From contig NC_080673.1 in assembly GCF_030445035.2 (NCBI RefSeq), forward strand, positions 186,725,216 through 186,789,215: a stretch of DNA of 64,000 bases, in the 5' to 3' direction. Numbering within the stretch: position 1 is the first letter of the stretch; the number at the start of each line of letters is the position of its first letter. Under the pieces are notes generated by a model. The model was not told the origin of the DNA, did not search any database, and was given only the letters and a program-made list of their open reading frames with translations. The DNA is from Dasypus novemcinctus. Its lineage: Eukaryota; Chordata; Mammalia; Cingulata; Dasypodidae. Positions 11,700-22,668 of the stretch are shown here, piece by piece. The position numbers and the translations under genes were made by a program.

Positions 11700-11855
11700 T
11701 TAAAACCTAAGGATGGTTAAGTAGCTCCTTCTCTCTAAACTCTGGTTAACTGATCTGTAAAATGAGAATAATAACTTTCCTTGTGAGGCTGTTGTGAGGG
11801 ACAAATGAAAAGAATGGAAAGAAAATCCACTGTAACATTTAAAGGGCTATGGAAA
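11700..11855 (+). mobile_element. MIR SINE fragment
   Basis: GTTAACTGATCTGTAAAATG, AGAATAATAACTTTCC and GAGGCTGTTGTGAGGGACAA match the MIR block after the core. The copy is diverged. Confidence 0.65.
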
Positions 11856-12694
11856 CATTTAAAAACCTGCCGTTTCTCTAGCAACCTTTGCTTTGCCATA
11901 TGACTGATTTTAGGTGAATCCTGAAATTTCAGAGCTCACACTTGCCGTAACCACTAAATTCAGGAAATTTTGTTTATTACTATAAGGATGCATATGCTCT
12001 AAATGCTTCAGTTTGAAGAGTAGTAAAAATGAGAGAATTAAAAAGACCTGAGATACAGTTATTTATATCTCATGTCTGCCAAACTCTGCCAAAGCACACT
12101 TAATTTCCAGTTTACCTTAAAATGTCTTTGCTAAAAGGTAAAAGCTGGGTAACAAGCCTACAGATAAAAATAAACAGAGGGTTTATACAAAGGGAAAATA
12201 CAAAGCAAGAGTGCATATGGGTGAAAGCTGAGATAAACAGGGTTTTTGCTTTCTAAAGGTAAGTTGGAACTTAAACTAAGGTTATGAACCAAGAAGAACA
12301 CAGTGCTTCTCTAAATGAATAAGACTTAAAATTACATTTTATTATAACACTCTAGCTAATCGAAGTGGACTTTGGGTGCTTGTTTTCTCAATCAAGAAGG
12401 AAATATTGGATTTCTGCAGCTTCATGATTCAGCTGAAGAATTCAAATGTATGTCTATGAGAAAGCTATCTTTAGAGATTTTCCCAGGTGATGATGTTTAA
12501 AATGATTTTACATCTCTGAAAACATATGTTTCTTTAATAAGTTGTATATGGCTTAGCATTGTAACCTTTGTTTTTCAGATACCTAAAGTCTGGTAGTTTC
12601 TGTTAATATTAGTTAATGAAAAGATTAAAGAAGGAAATATAATCTAGTACCTGTGGCTGGTAATCAGGAAACCTATCCTCTCATTCTCATTCTG
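11856..12694. other. Unassigned sequence
   Basis: AT-rich, with no recognised repeat, RNA gene or exon. Confidence 0.35.
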
Positions 12695-13620
12695 TCAGCA
12701 TTCATTCAAAGAACAAATATATGAACACCAGGTACCAGGTACTTTGGTGCCAGGGACAGAATTTGTTTCTTTTTCTTTTTTAAACAATGTTATTGAGATA
12801 TAATTTATGTACTGTATAAGTCACTCATTTAAATTGTGCAGTTCAATGGTTTTTAGTACAGGGATGGGGTTTTGAGCCAAACATAATTCTTGCCTTTATG
12901 AAATTTTTATTTATCATGTGGGAGAAGAAACATAATAAATCAATACAATCATGTGATCACCATGATGGAAATTCAAGCAGGATAAGGGGATAAGAAGGAT
13001 GTTGGGTGCTCTTTTAGAGTGGGTGACTGAGGGAGAATTTTCTGAAGTATCAACATTTAAGCTTAAAGTGTTGAAAGAAGTGGAAGAGGGGCACTTGAGA
13101 ATTTGGGGAATAATGCTCCTAGAAAAGGGATTAATGCATGCAAAGAAAAAGGCTCTGAGGCAGGAGCATGCTTGACTTACTTGAAGAACCAGTAAGGAGG
13201 AGAGGGTCACAGGAGAAAAACGAGCTAGGGATGGAGGAATGATAAATAAAAACTAATTTGGAGAGCAAGATGTTTGCTAGATCACATGGGCCTTATAATC
13301 ATTGGTAAGACCTGGATTTTACTGATGTGTAATGGGAAGCCATTAAGAATCTTGAGCAGAGGAGTGACACCATGTGATTTATGTGTTAGAAAGATCACTC
13401 CTGCTGTTACATGGAAAACAGACAGTGACTAGTAAGGGTAGAAACAGAATACTCAGTAGATGACTGTTGTAGCATTTTAGGATGTACATGGTTGTGATGA
13501 AGTGGTGAGAAATGGTTACCTTTGGAATATATTATGTAGGTAGGGCTAAAGGATTTGATGGAATTTTTCCCCTAAGAAAATGAGCAATAGATGTGACTTT
13601 GTGAAATGGTGACTAGAGTA
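12695..13620 (+). mobile_element. Old mammalian interspersed repeat (uncertain family)
   Basis: It contains ACACCAGGTACCAGGTACTT, then AAGGCTCTGAGGCAGGAGCA, GGAAGCCATTAAGAATCTTG and GAGCAGAGGAGTGACACC in the same order as the repeat at 40085-40935. It is interrupted at about 12768-12862 by a small minus-strand L1 3' piece. The 98-codon minus frame at 12914-13210 is antisense to it. Confidence 0.6.
12768..12862 (-). mobile_element. Short L1 3'-end fragment, minus strand
   Basis: TTATTGAGATATAATTTATG and GTGCAGTTCAATGGTTTTTA are the reverse complement of a common mammalian L1M-type 3' end. It sits inside the older repeat. Confidence 0.55.
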
Positions 13621-13629
13621 GAATGAGCC

Positions 13630-15500
13630 CCTTTTATGACATTTTATTATGAAAAATTTCTAGTGCAAAAGTAAAGACTACAATGAATCCTTGTGTATCC
13701 ATTACCCAGATTCAACAATTAAGATTTTATCCATCTTGTTACACGTATGTGTTTCTGCCATGCACTCCCCCACCACTCTTTTCCTCTTCCTGGACTGTTT
13801 TTAAACAAATTGTATCATCATATCATTTTACCCATGATAGCTGAGTATATATCTCTAACAAATAAGAACTTTCAAAAACCCTCACAATATCATTATTAAC
13901 TTAACAAAGTGAACAATAATTCTTTATTAACATCTAAAATCAGTGTATGCTCAATTCTCTTAATTTTCTCAAAAATCTATTTTTACAGGTGGCTTGATCA
14001 AATTCAAATTCAAAGAAGATCTGCCCATTACATTTGGTTAATATGGTTCATAAATCTCTCTAATCTATAATCACACACTTACTCTAACCCACTTATTTGT
14101 TGAAGATTCTTGATCATCTGCCTACAGAATTTCTCTTATTTTAGATTTGGCTGATTTTACATTGTGGTATTTTTATAAATGGTTCTTTATCCTTCTATTT
14201 TACTAATTATATTCATTTTTTTTTTGGCAGGAGCAAGCAAGAATAATTTATAGGTGGCACCACACACTACCTATATCTTGTATCCAGGGATATATGAGGG
14301 CTGTTTATCACACTTAAGTGAGGTGATCAGTGGAATGTTAGGTAGGGTAATGAGGCAGCATAATGTTCTCTCACCCCCACAAAAAGTGTCCACACCCTAA
14401 TCTCAGAACTTGTGGCTATGCTATGCTACATGGCACATGGGACTTTGCAGATGTAATGAAGGTTATAGACCTTAAAGTGGGAGAAATATCTGGGGTTTAT
14501 TTGGATGGGTTCAATCTAATCACGTGAGTTCATAAAGATAGAAGACGTTTCCAGTGGAAGTCAGAAGAAACATGAGAAAACTTATGTAGAAGAGGAAGTC
14601 AGAGAGATTCCAAGGGTGACAAAGCTTTGATGTGCAGTTCCTGGCTGTGGTGTAGTGGCTCACATGCAAGGACTGTAGAGAGACCTTGGCAGTTCCCAGG
14701 GCAGTTCCCAGCTGACAGCTAGCAAGAAAGTGGGAACCTCCATCCTATAACTGCAAGAAGCTGGATTCTGCCAAACACCTGAATGTGTTTGGAAGAAGAT
14801 TCTTCCCAGAGTCTCCCAATGAGTCCAGGCCAGGTGACATCTTTGGCCTTGTAAAATGTAGAACAGAAAAACCAGTCAAGTTAACTCAGACTTTTCACCT
14901 CTAGAGCTGTGAGATAATAAAATTTTGTGGTATTAATTGGCTAAATTTGTAGTAATTTGTTATGGCAGCAATACAAAACTAATACATGTGGTTTCAGGTC
15001 TTATCAGCCTGGTCTAGTGTGAAGTTCCCAAACTGTCTTTAATGTAATAGTTTCAGCAGCCATTGATAATTGTTAGATATAGTGCTATGATTAGGAGTTC
15101 CAAAATGCTGACTTTTATTTTTTTTCTAATTCTATTGCTCCTTCTGCACTTATTAGCTGGAATTTTTCTCTAAAGTAAAACTTTTATCATTGATTTTAGT
15201 TCCCTGAAATACATTTTTGTATGGGAAAAGCAGGATAAATATCTATTTTTTTCTTTTTATTAGTTTCTAGAATAACCACTTAGCACTTTTGCTACTCTGT
15301 AAAGTGAACAAATAAGTTTTTTTTGGTTATATATTATTATGAATTCATGGATATTATGTATTTATTGTGTTTCAACTACTCACTGTCATTCATCTATTTT
15401 TTGGTGTTGAAGTTGTCCAATTTGTGAACAATGGAAAATCCCTTCAAGTTGAGTTCTGTGTCCTTTGTCAAGACCCCATTATTCTATGAAAGTAATGATA
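13630..15500. mobile_element. Old LINE-like repeat, split by an LTR
   Basis: The left part (13630-14345) starts with CATTTTATTATGAAAAATTT, has CCATTACCCAGATTCAACAA and TGATAGCTGAGTATATATCTC, and ends with the CTTAAGTGAGGTGATCAGTG block. The right part (from about 15100) continues with a text shared by many mammals (TATTAGCTGGAATTTTTCTC). The family is uncertain and the orientation is not assigned. Confidence 0.5.
14351..14985 (+). mobile_element. MLT1-type LTR (ERVL-MaLR)
   Basis: It starts with TGAGGCAGCATAATG and continues with GTGTCCACACCCTAATCTC, ATGGGACTTTGCAGATGTAA and CAATCTAATCACGTGAGTTC. It has CTGTGAGATAATAAAATTTTG as polyadenylation region and ends in AAAACTAATACA. The order matches older MLT1 LTRs. 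It interrupts the LINE-like repeat on both sides. No internal retroviral sequence is present. Confidence 0.8.
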
Positions 15501-16159
15501 GTGTTCTTACTTTCTTTTTAAAGAAAGTTGGCTTCTAGCAAAATTAAACTTAATATTGGTTTTATCCCTTATCTAACCATATGAATATTATTACTAATGA
15601 TATAATTACTGAATTTGGTTTCATTTGTCTGCAGTTTTTTGTTTGTTGTTATTGCTCTCAGAATTTATCACGCTAGGAAAGCACAACCAAAATACTATAT
15701 CTTGAAGTGTTAAAAAATTCTTCTTTAAGTGATTTGATTCACCATTCCTGGCTATATAATCATGGCTGAACTGGGCACCCTTTGAATACAGAGTCTCCTT
15801 ATGCAAAGTATAGTTAATAATTCCTTTCCTGAACAGTTGGATGATGAAATACTAGAAGTACAAAAAGAAAATGCTTGATATAAAGTCTGTGTTCAACAGA
15901 TGTGAACATCCTTCTTCCTTGGACAAATCCATTCATTCATTCATGTGCTAAATGTATTTTTGAGAACCATGTGTACTATCCAGCAATAATCAGACTGATT
16001 AACTATTTTCCTCATATTACCTACATCAGACAAGAAACTTGTAAGAGAATAAAAAATAAATAAATTCGTATAGTTCTATGACATAAAAAGAAACCAGCAT
16101 AATGGGAGAAATAGTTGAGGTTGTCACGTACCCTTTTGTGCTTTAATTTTCTTTTTTAA
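15501..16159. other. Unassigned AT-rich sequence
   Basis: No repeat or exon recognised. Confidence 0.35.
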
Positions 16160-16263
16160 AATATACATATACATATATATGCATACAATATCTATCTATC
16201 CATCTATCTATCTATATCTGTCATTTACCTATCATTTATTTATCTATCTTCTATCTAACTATC
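16160..16263. repeat. (TATC)n / (TACATA) microsatellite
   Basis: An ATATACATATAC start passes into repeated TATC/CATC tetramers (TATCTATCTATCCATCTATC) with interruptions such as TCATTTACC. About 100 bp. Confidence 0.85.
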
Positions 16264-16776
16264 CTGTTTAATTTATTTTATAAGGTGGTTGGGAAATTAA
16301 ATATGTTTTTTGATATTTAAGTGTTTTGAAAAGTTGCTTGACAATTGTTTTCACTCTTTAGGAAAGGAACAAAAATGATGTTAATAAGCAAAAACCAGCA
16401 CTTGAAACAAAGCTCCAAATGTCCTCCAGCAAAAAAATAAAGAAGGAGACAGTGTGAGCTCTTGTGACTTCTTCATAAGAGGCCTGAGTGAGCAGGTTCC
16501 CAGCAGAGCTTGGTCTTTGCCAATTCAAAGTCCAAGTGAGTGTTAATTGTCACTTCTGCTCAGTTCTTCTTGCTCCTTCAGCACCAGAAAATCTTTATGT
16601 TTGCCTTGATTTATTTCTCCTATCACTGGCATGTAACTTTTAGAGAATAAATTAGTTGTTCCTGTGATCATGTCAGCAGATAGAGCCCCAACAATTAAAA
16701 TTTGTTCTCATTCCCTAAAATGAAAAAGAAAATCTTCAGAGTCATCTATGATTAGAGCAATAATAAGGCAGAACAG
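16264..16776. other. Unassigned sequence
   Basis: No repeat or exon recognised. Confidence 0.35.
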
Positions 16777-16790
16777 AAAAGTATAAACAT

Positions 16791-17193
16791 GGGAAGCAGA
16801 CTTGGCCCAGTGGTTAGGGCATCTGTGTACCACATGGGAGGTCCGTGGTTCAAACCCCGGGCCTCCTTGACCCTTGTGGAGCTGGCCCATGCGCAGTGCT
16901 GATGCGCGCAAGGAGTGCTGTGCCACGCAGGGGTGTCCCCACATAGGGGAGCCCCACATGCAAGGAGTGCACCCCATAGGGAGAGCCGCCCAGTGCGAAA
17001 GAAAGTGCAGCCTGCCCGGGAAATGGCGCCGCCCACACGGAGAGCTGACATAACAAGATAACGCAATGAAATGAGACACAGATTTCCGGGCCGCTGACAA
17101 CAGAAGCGGATGAAGAACACGCAGCAAATAGACACAGAGAACCGACAACTGGGGTGGGGGGGAGAAGGGGAGAGAAATAAATCTTAAAAAAAA
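16791..17193 (+). mobile_element. DAS SINE, young copy
   Basis: The head GGGAAGCAGACTTGGCCCAG contains an RNA polymerase III A box (TGGCCCAGTGGTTAG) and is followed by a B box (GGTTCAAACCCCGG, 16847-16860). The middle is CpG-rich (GCGCGCAAGGAGTGC, GGCGCCGCCCACACGG). The tail has AGAGAAATAAATCTT and a run of A. AAAAGTATAAACA flanks it exactly at 16777-16789 and 17194-17206, a 13-bp target-site duplication. Retained CpG sites and an exact duplication mark it as one of the youngest insertions here. The 178- and 127-codon minus-strand frames across it are antisense SINE sequence. Confidence 0.93.
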
Positions 17194-17279
17194 AAAAGTA
17201 TAAACAAGCAGCCACCAAACACTCAGAAAAGAAATGATTACCATTAAAATTTTGGTGAGTTTACTTCAGTACCTGTTTT

Positions 17280-17312
17280 CTGTGTGTGTGCGTGGGGTGG
17301 GGTGGGTGGGTA
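17280..17312. repeat. GT/GGGGT low-complexity run
   Basis: TGTGTGTGTGCG followed by GGGGTGGGGTGGGTGGG on the plus strand. The G-run part could form a G-quadruplex. Confidence 0.7.
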
Positions 17313-17429
17313 CACGCCCATGTGCAAGCTATGTGTGCATGCCTTTGAATGCTTGAATCAATTTAGGAATGCATCTGGCAGAAAATCAGACTGAGATGGA
17401 TTTAACAAATAAAGTTTGTTTGTTTTTCA

Positions 17430-19500
17430 TTTTATTTTATTTTTAACTTTATTTTTAAAGAAATTTTAAACTACAGAGAAGTTACATAAAAAATATAGCC
17501 TGGGGTTTAGTGTATACTCAGGGGACCTGAATCTCTGGACTGACCATGTGATAGCCAGGCCCTAAGCCTCAACAGACTTGCAACTCCTACCCTCTGGTTT
17601 ATTGTAATTACCCCAGCCAGCTAACAGGGAGGTGGAGAAGGTCAACCACCACACCAGGGAGCCAAGAGTGCCTACAACTGTAAGCAGGAGAATTGCATCC
17701 ATCATCCAAGTGGAATCTAAGCCCCCTCTCAATATAGAGGGGGAGTGGATATAACCATCCCAGGGTCCACAGAATAGAGGGATAGAATATGGATTAGAGT
17801 AGACTTACTGATATTCTATTCTGGAACCATTGTGATTAGTATGGAAGTAAATGTAGCATTGATAAGGAGAAAGTGGCCACGGTAGCTGCTGAGGGTGGGA
17901 AATGGGAAGAAGAGATGTGATGTAGTGGCATTTTCAGGACTTGGAGGTATCCTGGGTGGTACTGCAGGGACAGATGCTGGACATTGTATGTCCTCCCATG
18001 GCCCACTGGGTGGACTGGGGAGAGTGTAAACTATAATGTGGACCATTGACCATGTGGTGCAGCAGTGCTCAGAGATGTATTCACCAAGTGCAATGAATGT
18101 CCCATGATGACAGAGGTTGTTGTTGTTATGGGAGGAGTGGGGTGAGGGGGGTGGGGAGTATATGGGGACCTCATATTTTTTGAATGTAGCATTAAAAAAA
18201 TAAAGACCAAAAATATTTATATAGTAGGTAGAAAAAATATATATATAGGGACTACATATGCCCCACCTCTTTCCCTTCTTACATTTTCCCCTGTTAATAA
18301 CATCTTAATTAGTGTGGTACATGAGTTACAATTGATGAACACATATTAAAACATTGCTACCAACCACAGTCTATAGTTTATGCTATGGTTTAGACTTTGC
18401 ACACAATTTTACAGGCTTTGACAAAATGTATAATGGCCTGTATTTGTCATTGCAATATCATGTGGAACAATTCCAATGTCCCAAAAATGCCCCCATGTTA
18501 CACTTATTCTTCCCTCTTCCTCCCCTCAGAACCTCTGGTGACCACTGACTTTATATAACTGTTATAATTTATTCCATTACTATAATTATAATACATCTAC
18601 TTCAGTCCATATTTGCATACCCCCCTTACGTTTGTTCATTCCTCAAGCTTGTGGATTTGGGGATGGTGGCCCCCACTCTCTTCCAATTGATAGACGCTTA
18701 GATCCTTTGGGGCAGATGGATGGAACTGTCTCATTTGCAGTTGTAGATACTCTGTTTTTTGGGGATGGGCATTGTCCATTATCATCATTTTGTTAGTTGT
18801 CCTGGGTGAGTCTGATGAATGGGAGAGGAGGAGTTGGCTGCATCTCTGCTGAGATTCAAGTCTCAGTTGGCATATAAACAGTCCAAAGATTTAAGTCTCT
18901 GGGACATATATTTAATGAGTTTAGTACTAGTTATACATTTAAATAAACAGGGTAGAAGAATCATGTGTAGGGAAATTATAAATGAGTCTAACTAACTCTG
19001 GGGGAATAGGTTCACATATATTCCAAGGTAAAGCCCACTGATGGGATGCTCATTTCATGGGGTTGTGTGCCTTGCCTATAGTATCCAGATGTCTCTGTAG
19101 GAACACTCCTGTTTGAGAGATCGTTTACTGTGGCAGTCAGTGAGATCCTCCTGGGACATGCATAAGCGTAACCTCTGGAATGACTTCCTGACTCACTTTG
19201 AAGTCTCTTAGCCATAAAAACTCTTTTGTATTTAATATTTTCTCCTTTTCTTCAAGGTCTTTTTCCAGATGCATTGATAATTGGTGCTTGGTAACAATCC
19301 CTTGATGCCAAGGAGGATCATCCTTGTGAGTCACGTACCACACCAGGGGGAAGGTAGTGAGTTTGTATGCAGAATTTGGCTTAGAGAGAGGCCACATTTG
19401 AGCAACAAGGAGATTTCAGGAGGTAACTTTTAGGCAAAGGATATTATTAGGCTAAGCTTCAATTTTACAAGAATAAGGTTTATAAATACTAGCGTTAATT
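17430..19500 (-). mobile_element. Non-coding retroposon with L1-like 3' end (copy 2), interrupted
   Basis: On the minus strand the body runs from about 19500 down to 18209 and then continues past the nested copy to the T-rich tract at 17430-17460 (an A tail on the minus strand). It shares GAGTTTTTATGGCTAAGAGA, GTCATTCCAGAGGTTAC and GACATTGGAATTGTTC-like blocks with the plus-strand copy at 56880-58140. Before the tail it has the GTGGTTGGTAGCAATG, then GTAACTCATGTACCACACTA order of L1M-type 3' UTRs. I see no open frame shared with the other copies. Confidence 0.7.
17503..18208 (+). mobile_element. Non-coding retroposon (copy 3), nested and 5'-truncated
   Basis: It starts near GGGGTTTAGTGTATACTCAG and matches the minus-strand copy at 1325-2030 along its length: GACTTGCAACTCCTACCCTC, GGCATTTTCAGGACTTGGAG, GTACTGCAGGGACAG, CATGTGGTGCAGCAGTGCTC. 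It ends with GTATATGGGGACCTCATA, then AAAAAAATAAAGACC. It sits inside the 3' end of copy 2: AAAAAATATAG before and AAAATATTTATATAG after look like a diverged duplication. Starting inside the family consensus is typical of 5' truncation by L1 reverse transcription. Confidence 0.72.
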
Positions 19501-19654
19501 ATAAGGGCTTGTCATATTGGTTTGTTTTCTTTAATTAGCCATTGCCCAAGTACTCTAGAAATTCTTACCACTCTATTAGAGAATGTAAAGGACTTTCCAG
19601 GATCACAATTCAATATTTTGTTGGTTATTGTGAGTCTCCACCCACTGAGATAAC

Positions 19655-19748
19655 AAAAATATGGAACGCTTCACAAGTATCCTCATGCAGGGGCCATGTT
19701 AATCTTTTCTCTATCATTCCAATTTATATGTGTTGTAAAAATGAGCAC
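19655..19748 (-). pseudogene. U6 spliceosomal snRNA pseudogene
   Basis: U6 is the small nuclear RNA at the catalytic centre of the spliceosome. On the minus strand this copy begins GTGCTC at 19748, then has the block AAATTGGAATGATAGAGAAA, followed by AGATTAACATGGCCCCTGC, and ends with GTGAAGCGTTCCATATTTTT at 19655. These correspond to the U6 5' end, the central ACAGAGA-type region and the 3' end. The ACAGAGA box reads ATAGAGA. About ten bases are missing between the AGGATGA region and the GTGAAGCG block. The 5' stem is also diverged (CTCATTTTTACAACACATATA in place of the normal CGCTTCGGCAGCACATATAC). It is clearly not functional and most likely arose by L1-mediated retroposition, as is common for U6. 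Confidence 0.92.
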
Positions 19749-20137
19749 CAAATATGGATTCATTTTCCTACATTTCAAGAACTCTAGAGGTAGGTGGTTG
19801 CTGATGATGGCTAGAGGGTTCAGTGGAGTCAGGGTTAAGCCTCAACTCTTCCCTTGTTCCTCCAATTATGGTCTCACAATGGCTGCTGCAGCTCTAGTCA
19901 TATTATTGGTAATCCAGGAAATTTTAAAAAGAGAGAAATGTGTCATAATTGCCCTATTTCCCCTTTTTGATCAGGAAAGCAAAAGCTTTTCCAGAAATCA
20001 ACCTGTACGGTGTCCTTATCTCTTCTCCCACACCCAGTCATCAGATCCATTTAAGTCTCATTTATAGAAAAAAAATCCCATCTAATATTTCTAGTTGGAT
20101 TGGAGGCTGTAAATATGGGGAATAGCATTGCTTAGAT

Positions 20138-20356
20138 AAGGGGATAAACTGTAGCTTGGGGTCAAATTGGTCCTCTTCACCTGTTTTTGTAAATAAAGAT
20201 TTATTTAAACACTGCTATGCCCATTCATTTGTATATTGTCTATGGCTGCATTCATGCTACAGTGATACAACTGAATAATTTCAACAGAAACCATACAGCC
20301 CACAAAACCTAAGATATTTAACTTCTGGCTCCTCACAAAATATTTCCTTACCCCTG
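20138..20356 (-). mobile_element. hAT-superfamily non-autonomous DNA transposon
   Basis: It contains CCTGTTTTTGTAAATAAAGA, CTATGCCCATTCATTTGTAT, ATTGTCTATGGCTGCATTCA and CATACAGCCCACAAAACCTA in the order of a well-known mammalian hAT MITE, and ends in TTACCCCTG. The left end AAGGGGATAAACT fits its inverted terminal repeat. GCTTAGAT and ACTTTGAT flank it as a possible 8-bp duplication. Orientation is relative to the consensus as I recall it. Confidence 0.75.
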
Positions 20357-20804
20357 ACTTTGATCAATAATTATCCAATGACTAAGGCTGGACACGTTGT
20401 TATCCCAAATAATAATAATGAGGTTTAATTAACAAAGGAGAATGGGGAAATGACAATGGGTAGATAATTTAAAATGAGTGGGATCACAGGGAGCAAAATG
20501 GTAAGGTTGAGTGTAAACTAAGCTTTATAGGAAGGATGGCGTATCTCTTACATCATTCACTCACTCTTTCAGCAGACTCTTCCACTTTTGACTTTTATGA
20601 CCCACTTAGCTAATAGGAGTCCACTTCTCTCTCTCTGAAGATTTTGCTTCTTGGAATGATTCTTGTGTCACTCATGTTACTTAAGAGTAATTTAAGGCCT
20701 TATATTACCTTCAGTGGGTCATATATGCTTTAAGGCTTCTCTCTTATATGAGAAGATTTTCCCCAATGAAGAATTATTTCAGGCTCCAAAGTATATGTAA
20801 AAGA
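20357..20804. other. Unassigned sequence
   Basis: No repeat or exon recognised. Confidence 0.35.
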
Positions 20805-20910
20805 GGATTCCTTCTTTTCCTTCTTTCCTCCTTCCTATGCTCCCTCTCTCCCTCCTTTCCGCCCTCCCTTTTTCCTTTCTTCCCTCCCTCCTTCCCTCCA
20901 TTCTTCCTCA
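20805..20910. repeat. Polypyrimidine (CCTT/CCCT) tract
   Basis: About 105 bp of almost pure C and T on the plus strand, mixing TTCC, CTCC and CCCT units with no fixed period. The 67-codon frame across it is compositional. Confidence 0.85.
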
Positions 20911-22340
20911 GATATTTATTACATAGCTACATATTTCAGATACTGCTTTAGTTGTTGGGAATACAACAGGAAAGACAAAGTCCCTACCCTCATAGAGTTT
21001 ACATCCTACTGGGAAAAATAGAGTGTAAGCAAAAGAATATATAATAAAATATCAAATAGTGATGAATACTTTGAAGAAAACTTATGTGCATTGAAGGCCT
21101 GGAGTATGACAATGGAACTATTTTAAACATGGCACTCAGGGAAGACTTTTCTCAGTAGAAGACTTCCCAGCCTGAAGGAAGTGAATCAGTGAACCCTGCC
21201 TATACTTAGTGAAAGGATTCCAGACCCAGGGAAGAGCAAGAGCAAAGGCCCTGAGGTAGAGCTCTGATTAGTGCAATCATGGACAGTCAGGTTGCCATGG
21301 CTACTGGTGAAACATGAGCAAGGAGGAGAGTGCTAGGGGATGAGACTGAAATTATAGCCAGGTGTTACATCACAGAGACTTCTAGGCCATGCAGAGCACT
21401 TGTAGTGTTTGTTTCTTTTTTTTAAATTAAGATGTCAAGTCACTGGAAGATTTTTATCAGGGGCATGACATTGTTCTGACTCATCTTTAAAAAGGTCACC
21501 TCAGATTACTTTGGAAGAGAAAGCAATTTCCCATTTCTATACTATAGAAATAGAGAATTTGTTGAGATATTAAAGTGGTTTGTAAACAATGAATTCCTCT
21601 TCATTTAGTAGTAAATATTGTACAACTTTTTTATTGTGGGCACCTTTTTAGATTTTGGGAATAAAAAAATAAATGAGACATAAACCTTAAACTAAAATCT
21701 AGGTTAGGAATCTATAAACTAATAGTTGGTCCTTAGAAGTAAATAGATAAGTATAAATAGTGTAGTAAGTTCTGTAAAAAGAGTAAACACAGGAGGATGT
21801 GGGAGCCCATTGGAGAAGCCTCATTACCCAGACTTATGTAGAAGGGAAGTTTGAAGGAAGATGTGTTCACTTAAGCTCTGTCCTGATAAGGCTAAGTTTA
21901 CCAGGTCAATACAGGATTCACAGTTAAATTTGAATTTCAGATAAACAACACAGAATTTTAAAACACAAGTATGTCCCAAATATTATATAGGACCTACTTG
22001 TACTAAAACATAACTGGTTGTTTGTCTGAAGTTCAGATTTAAGTAGGCATCCCATATTTTTTATTTGCTAAATCTGGCAAACCTAGAGGAGACCCTTCAG
22101 GACAATTTCAGGTAGTTTGGTATGTAGGGAGTGCAGAGTTGGCTACAAGTATGTTGAGGGAGAGGTAGGTTGGGCCAAATAGATTTGCTCTGCAATCTGG
22201 ATAAGGCCCAATAGACTATAGAAGGGTTTTAAACAGGGAAGTAGCATACTCAGATTTCAAATCTAGGGAAAAAACACAATGCTCTGGCTTCAGTACGGTT
22301 GATGAATAGGGGCTGGATCTGGGAAATCATGTCTTAAAGA
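20911..22340 (+). mobile_element. Old mammalian interspersed repeat, diverged and broken up
   Basis: AGATATTTATTACATAGC, TTGGGAATACAACAGGAAAG, CCTACCCTCATAGAGTTTAC, GAGCAAAGGCCCTGAGGTAG and TAGGCCATGCAGAGCAC follow the order seen at 40085-40935. Beyond about 21400 only patches fit (for example CAGGGAAGTAGCATACTCAG near 22230). It carries the left arm of the inverted repeat. Confidence 0.5.
21277..21376 (+). repeat. Left arm of a 100-bp inverted repeat
   Basis: From TCATGGACAGTCAGGTTGCC to GGTGTTACATCACAGA. The reverse complement of 22569-22668 matches it with three differences in 100 positions. The arm lies within the older repeat. Confidence 0.85.
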
Positions 22341-22568
22341 GAGGATTTGTAAATGAGTTGTCTTCAGGCACTTACTTTTTATTTTAATAGTTTAATTTTT
22401 AAACATGCTACTTCAGTATTCCTTTGAGTAAATGTTTGTTATAAGCCCTTACATATGCTCTTTCTCATTAGTATGTACTGATTTTGATCTTAAACCAGCA
22501 GAAAAACATTGGAAAGAAAATTCTTTAGCAAGAAATTCAAATAAGATCTCAAAAAAGAGAGAACTCCT

Positions 22569-22668
22569 TCTGTGATGTAACACCTGGCTATAATTTCAGT
22601 CTCATCTTCTAGCACCCTCCTCCTTGCTCATGTTTCACCAGTAGCCATGGCAACCTGACTGTCCATGA
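22569..22668 (-). repeat. Right arm of a 100-bp inverted repeat
   Basis: From TCTGTGATGTAACACCTGGC to GACTGTCCATGA, inverted relative to the left arm. The spacer between arms is 1192 bp. The flanks on either side do not continue the match. Confidence 0.85.

Noticed and set aside
16791-16870. tRNA gene
   Set aside because: A and B boxes are present but belong to the SINE head; there is no cloverleaf end and an A-rich tail follows.
16708-17244. 178- and 127-codon minus-strand frames, the longest in the window
   Set aside because: They cross a young DAS SINE, which is CpG-rich and therefore low in stops on its reverse strand. The same frames recur at 53101-53539 in another copy.
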